Shown one piece after another: positions 37,601-52,600 of a stretch of DNA of 64,000 bases (positions are counted from its first letter, which is position 1; every line of letters begins with the position of its first letter). Origin of the DNA: Tomocerus qinae (Eukaryota; Arthropoda; Collembola; Entomobryomorpha; Tomoceridae); the NCBI GenBank assembly GCA_020055645.1, contig CM034548.1, forward strand, positions 24,292,201 to 24,356,200, read 5' to 3'. Made by a program: the position numbers and the translations under genes. Below the pieces are notes generated by a model. That model did no database searches. It was not told the origin of the DNA and saw only the letters and a list, made by a program, of their open reading frames with translations.

Positions 37601-40600
37601 TTATTAGCGTTCTCGTTCATTTACAGAGAGTTTCTATATATTTATACTATTGCATATAGTGAGGATAAGGTAGTTCAGTCCAATCAGTTGTTTAGATAAA
37701 CATACAATTACGCACGAGGATTTGGGCATGACTTTATTTGATCATTTGAAAATGCAGTAATGGAGAGTAGCAGAGAGAAGCAAAATATTTAGTTTGGGCA
37801 AAGGAAAAGGTTCCACATACCATTATCTATCTAGCAATATCTCCATATTGATTATTCATGACAGAAAAGTGAATAGCGAGTAGTACGTATAGACTGAAAA
37901 GGGTAGATTGCATAGTGCTAAGCATCTGTCTAATATATAATGTATAGGAAGAGTATCGTAAATCTATCGATCGTTCACGGGATGGAGGACAATCTAAACC
38001 AAATCAAAATAACATACCTACGTAGCAAATACAGAATGAACTGAATGCACAATAAAAGGCACCTTGTTTTTTAACAGAGTTAACTGCAAGTATTTTTCGT
38101 TGATTGCCCCGCCCCATTCCGCTGTTCCAATTTACATTTTGGGCTTCGGGAGGGTAAATCTCCTTAAGATATAGCTCAGAATATAGAACATGACATCAAA
38201 TAGAAGGTAATGGATAAGAAAAGTTAATTGTAGCATTACGAACATTACAGAATCGTAAATTCCAACGTTTAATGTACCTGCCAATAATATAGAAATGTAG
38301 GCAAAGGTAAGCTTTAATGTTGAAAGACTTTCCAATGAAAAAAACAGGTAACAAATGATGAAACATTTCTCACTCTTGTGCTCTACTGTATTATTATTAC
38401 TTTTATCATAAAGGTAATTGATGTCGAACTGTAGTATGGTTTAAATAATAGGCAGCATCTTGAATAGACGCAAATACGTAATGCTACATTTGAGCGTAAG
38501 TGTGCAATTCCCCAAACATCCAATCACATTCACATCCTTTTCAGTTTCCCGAAGAAATTGTTCGAAAGCCACAAGATCCATTATGCGTCAGATTGTAAAG
38601 GTAAAACTCTACCATTGAAATTTATACCGTATAATATAAATTTTATCGGCTTAATGTAACAAAGTACAAGGGACTTGTATATACATCTGTACAATCGGTA
38701 ACGCAACAAAACTCCTGCCAACTTCTATTGCTGCAATTCTTTTACATGTAAGCTCACAAATTGTAATTCTGATTCATCGCTAATATAATACATTATCCAA
38801 AGGATGCAATTAGTATCCATACAAATACATGGCTTACAAGAGTAATACTCAGACTATCTAGATATGCAAATTATACGTATTTAAATGAATCGCCACAGAA
38901 TTTTCCTGACAGACTCTGTCATTCTACAATGTCTATTAAAGTGAGAATTAGTGAACGACGAAATCAATGAGCACGAATTGGACACATTCTTTTTAAAAGT
39001 GCGTCTCCGCCGTCCTTGAGATTGTAATAAAGAAAAAGCATTGACGAAAAATATTCCACATCAGAACACACTCAAATAACAGACCGAGACAAAGCAGACA
39101 CACGGAAATCTTAAGACAAAGAAATCGTGAACGATGAAACAAAGATTTAAATCTATTGTCTATCCTGTCCTCTTTTGATGCATAGCTCTAAGGTACTTAT
39201 CTGTTCCAAACTGTCATATTAAGCACATTATATATCTCTACCTGGCAGATTTTACGCCAATGCATGTAACTATTACGAAACTGAGGCAGTAAAACTCTGA
39301 ACAGGATTCTAGCACAAAGCTCTGTTGAAAATGAAATGCACATAGTAAATGACCGTTCCAGACGCGAAGGAAGTTCAGTTCAATTTAGCACAGGATCAGC
39401 ATTCAAGTGTGAAAGACAGAAAATTACGTCCTTAATTTTTTCGAGGAGCCGTCAATTTATGCTCAGCAATTTAAAAAATGTAGGTTTATATATTAAGTTA
39501 AGTACTAGATATTCGTTCAATCTTATTTTACTACTTGTATCCGATAGTATACTTTATTTCACGTTAATAGCAGGATTTATTGGAGAGAGTAGGGTGTGCA
39601 ACATTTTTTAAGATGAGCAATATAGAAAAATCTATGCAAATTGCCAAAAAAGATTTAATATACACAATTTACACATCGGTTCAAATGAATGGAAGGAGTG
39701 TGTAGCTTAGAATGGAGGTTTTCTTTGAGTTACAAATGTATAGTAGTATAAGAAGTATAGTAATACCTATATAATATATAATGAAACTGGTTGAATTGAG
39801 ATGTTATAATAGTGTTTCGGAAAAGAAGAGAAAAACCGTGGAATCTGGTCGTGTTGGAGCTGAATCTCTTTTGTGGAAAGGATATTAAAGGATGATTCAT
39901 CAAATTGGGACATGCCTGTGCTGCAGATATTGGCAAAGCATAAATGAGGTTTGACGCAACATTGCGCATCAACAATCTCTCATCTCTGTATATGTACTAT
40001 TATATAGGGGTAGTAAATAGATAGAGTGGTAATTCCAGCCAGGTCTGTCTGAAGCGATGATTCAGGTGAAAAATAAAGTATTATGTAAAATGTGTAGGTG
40101 CCTGTCTGTTTACAGACATTAGAGTAAGCAAGGAGCAATAATAGGCATGACAAGGTATCTAATAAATGCAAGTTAACTTTTGTGATGATGTGAGTGAGTG
40201 TGAGCAATGGAAAATAGATGATGTTATGCTATTATTATGCTGTGAATTGGGTTTTGAATTCTTACCTGTCGCTTATTGCTAGTTGGCAAGGCAAAATACT
40301 TTTCTATGAATCATTGTTGCATAAAGAGAGAACTACGAGAGACTCTCGAACGTGGCCTTTCTGATGTGACTGCAGAGTTTTCATTCTTTTCCAAAGGAGC
40401 GGTAAATTCTTCATTCGATACTCAAGTGTGCAAATTATTTCAGTACAAAGAGTGATAATGTATTCAAGAAAAGTCACCGCATGCCACCACTATTTTATAA
40501 TAGTCCCATTTACTCTGTCCAATACGAACATAATTCATATGATTTATATAATCAGCATACATACGATTATGCATATGTCAAGAATTTGTTGTATGTGTGT

Positions 40601-43600
40601 GTGACTACATAATAATAATATCTGTTTATTATTACCTTGTGTACTACTATACCCCAAATGACTGCATTCCAATGCACATTCAATATTATGCCATTACAAA
40701 GAAATTATTATTTACAGCTAAGTACCAGTATAATTTAATAGTATCTTGAATGCGGTTGACTTGAAAATGTCCAACTTGAAGACTTCATTTAGCTTGCACA
40801 ATTAAAATGATAATTATAAGTTGTACTCACTCACTCGACACATCATCTTTCATCAGCCAATGTAATGTAGTAGCCAAATTACATGCACCGCTTATATGGA
40901 GATAGCAAACTATTTGGTGATGGCACTATGTGCACAAGTCTCTATTTTATGGATTCACGGATTCAAAAAGTGATAAAATACACTCACGCATGTAATATTG
41001 CTATTTGTCTGCAAATTAAGCCTCTTATGGTGACAAGACTACAGACCTTACTAGCAGATTGCAAGTCTCTACTCTGCGTACTTTTGTATTGTAACAATAT
41101 AAGGTAAGATGCTTAGTTTTTACGATATTTACAGAGCTCGAACTTAATAAGTTTGCGACTTGTGTTTTGAGATTGTGTAGAGAGGGTTTGTCTACTCTTA
41201 TCTGTTTTATGTTTAGAAAGTAATGCTATTACTTGTACTTTTATGCTTCGTGACACAAGGACGACATTGCATAGCATTGCCTTCAGCAGTCCAAGTAGCT
41301 CCTTCCTCAAATAATCGTTGTATACTACAGCCGATACAGACCTTTTTATTTATATACATAAAAGAGATGTCGAATTCCCTACACTCCTGTTGTTAGTCAT
41401 CATAATATTAAGGAGAGTTACAGAATGGACAGTATCACTTCACCTTACCAACATTATCTATATATTAAAATCGTGATTTCTTGGCGAGTGAATTCATTCT
41501 TGTTGTGTTCTACGCGGCTTCCGATGTCCTTGTAAAATGTTCTCTCACTCAACTCAAGTTTTATAATTTTTAAGTATCTGTGCAGATACTGATATCTCTA
41601 ATGCTGTAATAATACATAATAATAAGTAACAGATACGAGATACATACTTACTCCAGTCTTCTATATCCATCATTTCTATATCCATCACTTCTATATCCAT
41701 CACTTTCGATATTTCAGAATGTATATAACACCTGCATTTCTGACTTGGGTGTAAAAGTAAATATCCTATCTCCTGTATTTAAATACTGATTACCTTTCCT
41801 AACCTATAGCAATGTGTTAATATTGTTACAGCATATAAATACTGACTCAAGTGTCATATTACTAAGTATAGTATTCAATGGCAATGTAGCACTTGTTTGT
41901 AACATTTGTATGCACTGTCTGAAAGGCAGGATAAGTATGCATAAACAGCGTGACAGAGAATTAACTTCACATTTGAAGATCAGTTTTCATACTTTGGTAA
42001 TTCATAGTCACCAGTGGTGATACATACAAATGCCATGCCCATGTTAAGTATTTAGGACTCTAATCTCAAGATTACAATGGTACTTGAGTCCACAATATTT
42101 CATAATAGAATTTATTGTTATCCTAGTTTAGGTGTGTTTATACTCTGATCTTGTCAGCCATTGCAATTTCTACCTATTATTTATGCGTAAATCTCTATGT
42201 TCTCTCTTTTTCTTGAATTACCTACAAAAAAATCCAAACAATTACCTATTGTCCTCATTCCATCTTTTTTAAAATTAAATCTCACCAAGTAGAACTACAG
42301 ACATCTACAAAATCACAGAAATAGTATAGCCCGTATTATGCTCATGTTTATGTACATTCTTATCTAAATCCCATTGGGTTTCCTATTTGTTTGGGATTTT
42401 TTATCACACCCCAAGTGCATGTTTTCTAGTTTGCTCAAGTAATACTAAATGATTTCAATGTTTCCATGCTTCACAATGTCATTTATACACGATACATTAA
42501 CGATTTTCAACAAAGACAGGTTGGCAATAATTGTTTTGTTGTTTGTCTGGTAGATGACTTATACGAGATAATTGCACCTATAGCTCTCTAATGGCTAGCA
42601 TCTGTGCTAAATACTAAAATAGGTTGAGTTAAACTCTTCCTTACCACACCTTATCGTAGTAATTGACCCAAAGAAGCAAATGACTACATTCAAACACAGG
42701 TTATAAAAGCAAATTCAAAGCAAGGTGAGTCGGCGACCGTCACCGAATTATCTGCGTGTTCGTCCCAAAACACTCAACCTATTTATCTAGTTACAGTCTG
42801 CAGTCAAAGAGATACTTATTACATGCCGTGGAATTTAACTGTAATATCCTTGATGAAAACCCCATAATGATATTACTCACAAGTCAGTAATTCACTTCTA
42901 AAAAATGCTCACATTAACAAGCATTAACCATTTAATTTGTGTTCTTCCATCATAGTATGCCTAATATGGTTCTCCTGACAACATAAAATGTCTAGAACAT
43001 CATCCTTTAATAACAATGTGCTGGTGAAGTTAATAGGGATAGAAAACATAATAGCATTAGAAATTATCAGAAGAATAATAAATACGCACCTACACATAAG
43101 GCTACGTAACATAAATGCTCTATTTTTTGTGTCTATCAAGAAAGGCAATCTTTAGTTAGAAGTCTCATTAGTTGAAGTAGTAGTAATAAGTAGCTATAAA
43201 GTCCAAAGGTAATAAAAACAGTTCTAATAATAATAATAAATAATAATATCTGTAAAATGTACTGTAACACTGTATATCTGATATTAGTTATAATTACTAT
43301 AGACCTAAGTGTTTACTTTTAGTAGTGTTTATAATGGTATAATCTTGCTAATTGATGATTTATTAAATGACTACCTACTGTATACTCTCCTATTTCGGTA
43401 ATGGATAACCCCAGATGTATGTAGCTACGAGCAGAGATAACAATAAGACAATACATGTGGGCACAGAGCTCTATAAAACATTTATTATCTTTAGAATAAA
43501 CAAGTTAGTGAGTGAAGCCAGACTTGGAAGGGTGGAGTTCAAACGGAGCTTTATAATAATTGATTGTGCAAACTCAAAATGAAATTTGATAGAACTAAAT

Positions 43601-46600
43601 GCTCTGCTTCTGTTCAAATGTTTTAAGCTGATGGTTACTTTGCTCACTCACAAAGACATAATATACTATGATGGTGTCATATCTGGATCAAACAGAACTA
43701 AACTACTATGTGCTATGGAGTATCACATAGTTACGTAATCTAAATTGGCAGATTTGCGCTGAGAATCCGTGATCTATTTAGAATGAAACGCATTTGGACT
43801 TTTATTATGTAGGTCTTTGTGGAATAGAAATAGGACGTTGGGAATTATGTGAAGTAATTTATATACGAAAGATAGGTAATTAAATACGTTCCTTCTGCAA
43901 ACGCTATACAAACGTACTGGAGCTGTTTATCGGAGTGAAATGCAACGTGTGTTTGAACAGGAGAATTCATTAGCGATAAGAAATTTTGTGACTCATCTGG
44001 GACATCCAAGCGGTCATGCTCTCAATTTTACATTAATATAGGCGGACATATAATGTTTGCACGCAAATAATTCTCTAATTCACAATAATACATACATTCA
44101 CCTACATACTGTCTGGAGCAGGAGCAAGTAGCTATCTCTCTACAATATAGAGCGACATAATGACATTAATGAAACGAAGACAACTGTACACAACTCGTAA
44201 AACGTAATAAATTGAACTAAAAACTAAAATTGCGTGCTAATACCTACAGGGTGTGGTGTTCCCTGTCTTTGTGTGGGTAGCAATGGTGGAATACCTCGTA
44301 CAATTTACGTAAATAGGTGGGAGTACCAAGTGCATGATTTATACTGTTCATTATACAAAGAGAATATAGAACTGCAAAAATCCAAAGGGGTTACATTAAG
44401 CTAACCATAAGCGCGATAAAAAACACTACAAGTTGCAATATGGCACTGTGTTTTAGCAAAACATATAGCAAATGGTTTTTTGTTACTTTTTGTCGACAGA
44501 CATTTCGCCGAAATTGCACGTGGCAATTAGCCCATTACATTTTAGCTAATCTGGACCTTGCACTTACTACATGGAGATTAGTTATTTATAATGGATAATA
44601 AATTATAATAATCTCCCAATTTAAAAATGTAAATAATTCGCTACGTTTATAGCACTTAGAAGATTACAGATAAACAGAATGTTCAGGTATAGACAAACTC
44701 CATATAATTAACAAAAATTGCAAAAAAGTTGGCAAATATGTAGCCTTGCATTTTAAAATACATTTACATTTAAATGCATTTAAACACATTTAAAATGCAT
44801 AGCATTGATAAAATTAGTTTTGTGTTGTTATTTACATTAGATTCGAATGTCAATATTGCAATTTATATTTGCAATATAGTATTGTCAAAACATTTCAATG
44901 ACGAAATAAGCACGAAAGAATTTGGATAGCAATAGTGTATTATTTTTACAAGCATAACAACATGATTTAAGTATTCACGATTGCTGAGGATTATTTTAGG
45001 CATGTTTTGTTACGGGGAGCTAAACAAAAGAATTATTTGAAACAATCCTTCGTAAATTGTTTCCCAAGCAAATCATCACGCATGCTAGTAATCTTACTGT
45101 TTATTGCAGTTAGCCATTGTGTTAAATTAATCAACTTATTGCCCACAGCAATTAAATTCCTTCGCCTAGTGGCACAAAATCTCCGTTGCATTTACTCAGG
45201 ATTTATGATTCCCTATATATTGGTGAATTTGCAGATGTGCGAAATTTAGTTCGACGAAATGAGTCCTTTAATATGACACCAGTGGCGTATTCAAGACCCA
45301 TTACCAGCAACATAACAGTAAAACATTCTGATGCAAAATGTGAGTTTACTTATTTTTTATGGTGCGACAGTTAGAGTTTAAAAACGCAAAGGAGACTATG
45401 TAAGACAGGTTACATGGTTCGCTGCCTTTTGGACAGGGACAAGAAGCTTTATTGCAATTGCAAAATTTGGGTAAGCAAGATGAAAGTGCTTAGCACTCGC
45501 ACACGTTTATATAGCTCTGCAAGAGCGTGTGCTAGAAAAAAGACTTGATGTGGCGGTTCCACATGAGTTTTTTCAGGGCAAAATCATCGTCAATGAAAGC
45601 AATATCTCAGCATGTCGATTACAGCACATTGACTATACATATATCACTTTATTTATTTATATAGCTCTGTAGTAGGTGTAGGTAGAGGGAATTATAGTGT
45701 TTACATACATACATTTTTGTTACAGGATTTCATAATTACTGCAGAATTGTTTTTGCTCTCTTAGAACAAAATGCATGCAGCACAGGATAGAAAAGTCTCG
45801 CTAATTGGCAAACAATATTCCACTTAAGACGGTGCAGTGTATATATATACTTGATAATGTATATAATCACACGACTATAGAAATTATAAAATTGATATTT
45901 TTGAAGAGAAGGCTTAGGATTACAAAGGATTTTTGTAACTCATTACATTCACTTGCATTTAGCTGTAATACACGTAAAAACGGTTGATAATTATTTGTTT
46001 TTACATACTTCCCTACATTTACAAATAGGTACCAGATATTGTTTTGGTATGTAAATGCAATTTCATTCCTTGTACTTAAATCTATAGTCCATTATTTATC
46101 AGGAAAGATAATTGTAAATACATGGATATAAATAATACAATAAAGGAGCAGTAGCATTACTAATTAGTTGGTTGGGAATAGAGTAAAGATTTAAAATAAT
46201 GCTGGCAAGGAATCCATGATTTCAATTATGGCAGCAATGATTTATCGCAATTTAATGATGATAATATACCTAAATACACGAAGCAGACAAGATTTAAATG
46301 AAGAAAAACTCTTACTATTTATTAGTACATGTGAATGCCAAACGAAGCCAAGAGACTTGGCCATAGAAAATCCTACGTTGTTTAATCTACACAAGTGGAC
46401 TATTTACAGATTATTTAAAGCTTGTTCATCTAATGCATTTTTACATCCCATTACCTATGAGAACCAACCAACCGTGGCTATTTTGTGTATTTTTAACAGA
46501 TTTCAGTTCAGAGAGACTATTAGCTCAGATATACTTTACTGCTTTTATGATAAATTCGCCTAAATGTAATAATACAGTATAGTATCTCACAGGCAGAGGA

Positions 46601-49600
46601 GGGATCCCCATGGTAGTATGCACAACAGCCAGAGAGCTCTATCTAAGCCACGCTACCTGTATTGAATTGACTGCACACAGAGAATAAACCAACTGATTGT
46701 GCGACAGACAGCCTCTTTCCACACTATCTAACTACGTGTAATAACTTCAAATTGTAACTAATATAAATTAAGGATAACGAAAAGCTGTATAGAATGGCCA
46801 TGGCTGATACATTTACTTGTATCGTACTACATATTAATAATAGTAGCAATTTATTATTATTACCTGCCTCCGTACATCCTTAAATACCAACCACTCTGCA
46901 AGTATCGCAATATCTAAGAAAACTCATATAAAAAATACACCTGACAGTCTTATACTCTCCGTGCATGTTACAATGCATAGTCGACTGACTAACTTTATTT
47001 TAATTGTGGAACGTTGTAGATATAATATATTATTATGGGATGGATGTAGGAACTGGTGTAGGTTAAATGGACACAAAAACGAATGCAACCATATAGCTTG
47101 GCTATATGCAAGTGCTCATCTAATCGCATTCGCCACTACCATTTACTGTTAATGTGAGTAAATGCAAAGGCAAATCTTCATAAACCACCATAGTACCGTT
47201 TGAAAGGTTTCTTACTTGTAGCAAAAAGCCTTTTAACTAATCAGAACATTGCGTCTCAAGGTGCATTTTTCAAAGATTACCTACCTACACAACTTAGCTT
47301 CGTTTCCTCTGTCGTTTCCCACTTTTCTCATATCTCACACCCACGGCACAGTTGAAACAGTTATTTATCAATGAAGATGATGCTTTTTCCAAATGTACAT
47401 GTACATACTTATAATACAATTTTACAATAGAGTTTGTGATATGCATCATGATAATATTATTATACCCACTCAGGTAGTCTCACTCACTACTCCACGTATG
47501 TATATTATACTATAATGCTACTATATACTTACTAGCTCAGTTATACTACTACTACTGCTATCAGGATTACATTTATCATTAACATACTACTGACAATGAG
47601 GGTATTCCATTCTGAAAACTCACTAATGTAAAATGCTAGACAAGTCACCTTATATTTTTACAGCGTTGAGATAAGTGAGTACTAATAAGAAAGCTGTCGA
47701 CCTAATTAAAAATGAGGAAAACAACGCGAGCTGCCTTCCAACTAGATTCCGCTAACAATAAGTATCAGCTCTACATAGCAAAGTATAACTGAATAAATTT
47801 TACTTCCATCCACTCACTCCAGATACACATCGCGTTTTGCTATCAGACTTAAGTCAAGACAACTAACTACACTAAGTAAAGTAATGAGTAAGCCAGTCTG
47901 TCAGTCACACTCCCGTACCTGTAATATTGCTAATCTCATAAATAAGCATGCACACACAGCATTACAAATTAAAAATAATATCATTTATACACTCGAGTAC
48001 GTATAAGGGACTCTTTCTATGGTGTGTATGTATGTGTGTGTGATACTTATGTACTACAACAGGGAAAGAAAAGAGATAGACGAAACGGAATATGCGTTTC
48101 CCATAGAGAATCCAATATATGTCCAATTGCCTAGTTCAGCTTATCTTTGACATACCAGTGCAGATATTATTTTTATAATTTCTATATACTCCATTGTGTT
48201 CTTGTACGACTTCTGTGTGACTGCGACTCAAATCGCTACTATGACTTGATATGACAATTGAGTTGTGAACTGACAATAAAACTAACTTTGAGAGTCACAT
48301 TGAATTATTTTCTATCACATCGTGAATCAGATACTTATTGCAATTCCAACGATTTCATATAGACATATAAATACATTCATGTTCAATTTAGTCACATTTC
48401 CTTCTCGCAATGCTTACTACCCCGTTGACTTTCCTGCTTATCATTAATGTAAGAATAATATATACACGTCACGATAAATTCATACAAACAAATACTATTT
48501 AAACTATATATTTTAGTATACGCTATGAAATACGTATTTAAGTCTACCTTATATCCTCTGAGCTTGCATACTAATTATACTGTACAAATTTATCTTGAGC
48601 ACAAAGAGATAATGCTGTTAAAACTAAAAGTACCTAGTTACCATCGTTCGGCCAAGTAGGAATAAGTACCTACTTACATACACAACAGTTATAATGGTCC
48701 GAAGTTCCTACTTGCTATTGGTACTGGTTTACATAAGTTGCACTTAAGTATGTGAAATTGCAGTCATGTGGTATCACAATGACTTATCAGTCCGTGTGGC
48801 ACATCCTTAAATGTCTAGATATTTTTGCACATGTTTTCATGTAGGCATTTGCCATAAATCTGCAACTTTATGTATAGACACCTTTGTATACGGTAGTAAG
48901 TAACTAACACGAACATATCTAGATAGTTTCAAGAAAGGAAGAAAGATTGTGATTTTTTAAAGAAAAACTCCTTAATCTAGAAAACCAGATGCCAGATATA
49001 TTACATTACATAGAAAATCAGCAGAATCAGCATTTTCTAGACTTAGAAACACGTCTTTCTGCAGGTGAAAATCCTGTAAGAAAATAATTTCTTAATGTTG
49101 TATATGTTTATTCATATAGCTTGAGGAATATAGATAATATGATTGTTGCGACACCAAACTTAACGTAGATATAAAGGAAAGACAACCATGAATGCATTCA
49201 TATAAACTGTAATATTATAATCTGTATAAACCAAAGTTGTGCAACGTAAATAGAATACAGATAAGAAAATTCTCCTGCAGTCCAGTCATCCCAGGCTAAC
49301 AATGGAGTCTAGCTGACATGACTCTAAACAAGAAAATAGTGACCAACATGCGATTTCTAATAATAGAAAAGAACAAACTGGGATTCTAGCAACATGTAGT
49401 AACTCTTAGGTACTGATGCATTTCAATGATGAATTATTGCACTTACACATAGGTATTTATTTGGCAAAGAAGATCGAATACTTAATGATACATCAACATC
49501 ACACACACATTACTCAGACAGACACAAGACTTGCTCTGGTGTATATAATATATTGCTGTTATTTACCTAGTGAGCACTCAACATGCTATACATGTTTACT

Positions 49601-52600
49601 TATGTAGATAGTTAGGTACATTTACATAGCAGACATAATAGAAGGATCGAAAAAAGCAAAACAATCCAAATGCTTTACAATTCACCTAACTTAAAATTAT
49701 CACAACAATACGAGAATGAGATGCTAAAGCTATTAGTCCCCACATTGTGATGCGAACAATGATAAACTAGGCTAGCTTAGCATTTAAACGGGGTACGGGG
49801 TACATGTTGTGTATTTATGTATGAATTGTTAAAGAAATGTTCTGTTGTTCATCTCGCTCTCCGCTCCGTCATAGTCAAGTCCCCCACTATATTCTAATAA
49901 AGAAGGGAAAGTGTTCTAATTCCTATATGATTCTGCTCAACTTACGCTAGCGAAGTGTTGTAGACCCGAGTGGATTATTCAGCACGGTGATCACAGTCCA
50001 AAACCTCACGAACTCATCCATCCATACCGTCAATTAAACTCTTAAATTCATTTTGGGATTCATTATATTTATCTTTCACTCATTAAATTAGCCTATCGTT
50101 CAATATATCGCAAATTTTTCTCGTTTCGTGTATTGTTACTACATTCAGTACAGGAGTGCACAAAGAAAATGCACAATTGCTATTTAATTGGTATACATAG
50201 AAGAAGAGAGACTTTTATTTATCCTCACCTCATCCATTCATCAATTTTTTCTTGCTTAGCATTCAAGACGCACAACCTATAGTGTATCATCATCAGTATC
50301 AGATGATAAGACAACAACAGTATGCTGTACAGTTGAGTACCTACTACAAATCCACTAATGATAAGTGAAGCAAATCAGTAGTAAAACTAAGTACCTACCT
50401 ACCTACGTATACACACACGCCTAAAAAATATTCTTATAAGTGCAGTGCATCGCAGTAAATGCAGCAGTGCACACTACAAGCTATATAGTATCTGTATTTC
50501 CACTAATCTGACCTGCATGACTAGATCAAGATAGTACAACGTATGAACCTTAAGTGTAGTATGGCAATAAGCATATCCTCCTCCAATCCACTAACAACGA
50601 TAAGCAAAATAAACAGATAAGTCTAAGGAAGGTAGATGCAGGTACGTAGCATAGAGACACAATAATAAATTATCAATCCTATGAATCCCATCCCTCAGTT
50701 CCACTAATTGTAAAAAGCTACCGTTTAGTGCACTCACTCATTTACCAAGACAAGCGCTTTAATCTCCCAATTGCTTCGGTGATCTTGCTCTACACTTACA
50801 TATACCTCCAACTCTAATTCAATCAAAAGTGTTTTCTCGTCTCTCACAGACTCATAACTTTTCATGCCTAGCAAACAACTACAAATACAACAGAAAAGCC
50901 AGTATTCACCAATCTGTTTATTGTACATCTCTAATCACTAGTTCATCGTGTTATGGGCTTGTACTGTGGTTTCCTTTACTTTGCTTCTGTTGTTAGTTAC
51001 ACTTGTTCAAACTTTACTTCATGTTCACTCCTAGTGTGCACAGCAATGTCCACAGTATAAACACAGCCTAAACAAGTACTTGGAGCAATATTTACCTACC
51101 TACTGCAACTACTATGTATCTTTGTCTACATTGTGATCACTAACCCAATGTATACTAACATACATTTACACTCTGACCACATAGCATAATATGAAGCTAT
51201 ATATACGAAGGCTACTTTGTTTATTTAATTCTACGCTATCCATTACTATTTAATTTACAAATCTATTACTATACCGTAGTCAAAATGGTAATCTCTGTGT
51301 ACCATTTAAAGTAGTACCTAAGAATTCTTTTGTATTCTTAGCTATACACAAAATGGAATCAAAGATAAGTAAGTACTTTAACTTAACACTTACCACTTCG
51401 CTATGTACCTTTCTACTCTTGTTTGTTTAGTGTCTACAATATGATATGCATCTGCATTTGCAACAATTTTTAAACCTATTTAATCTTTAATAACGTTGCA
51501 TATTAACACTTTGGTTTGGCCAGGCTAATTAGCAATTAGGTGTACATGTATTAGAAATATGATTAATTGTTCCATAAACAGTTATTTACAATGAGTGTAA
51601 AAAGTGTAGGTGCTGGTTTTATTAAACAACCTTAACGTAAATTGCGTGCAATATTTTGTAATAATGGTGTTAAAATTGTTTATTATGCTATTTAGTCTAC
51701 TATATAATTATAGGCTATAAAGTTGCGCAAGGTCCACTTAAAAAGTTGCCTACAAATAATCCTAATTTAAATGGTAAACTACAACATATATTTATCTTGT
51801 TTTAGGAACAGAGCGGAAGTTGCTGAAATTAGCAAAGTAAAACATTTGTAAATCAAAGATTTCCTGAGCAACGCAAAGGAAAAGTAGAGATCAAGAAATT
51901 ATCAATTTTTCCACTAGCTGTAGGTTCTCGCTTAGTGTATAGGTAGGCATGTCCATTTTGCCTTATGGTTTACTTCCGCAAGTCCAACCATAATCATGAC
52001 CACTGCACAAACTGCTTTGTCATAGTCATAGTCAAATAAAGATAGATAGAGGGGTACCTATATGCTACAGTACTTTGCAGATTGTAACGTATATAAGGCG
52101 CAGTAGTACTGTGGTCCCTGATTATACTTTATTAGTTTAGCTACAGTAGTTACATTGTGTATAGACAAATTGCTATACGACATATAGATATGCAGCCAGA
52201 AGGGTCGATTATAAATATTTTTCAGTCTGACGCTAGCTAACCTAAATAATATTGTAAATGTGCATGATTTTCGGACATGGAGCACACTAAATAGGCTTAT
52301 CACCTACGATTAGTATGAAATATACTTAATTTACTATAACAGCATCTTGTCTTCACTAATGGCTAATAACAATAACGCAATTGCATGCAGCCAGAGGAGC
52401 CAACCCTGCTACTCAAATCAAGTTAAGATTGATATTCATGAGTACCTATAAAGGAATTAAGTAAACGCTTCAAAAGTTTACATGCAACCCATTTCTACGT
52501 TTTTCTATGCAAATAAACCCTTCAGTGAATATGAAAAACAATCTAAGACGTGTAAACAGAGTGAGTAGCGTGGCAAAATAAGATATGCAACTACATAATA

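Noticed and set aside
44245..44253. TACAGGGTG, the same start as the MITE at 15174
   Set aside because: The similarity stops after nine bases and no inverted partner lies within several hundred bases.
46216..46563. 115-residue plus-strand open frame in BICDR intron 1
   Set aside because: AT-rich codons, no recognisable motif and no splice context; such a length is expected by chance in 22 kb of intron.
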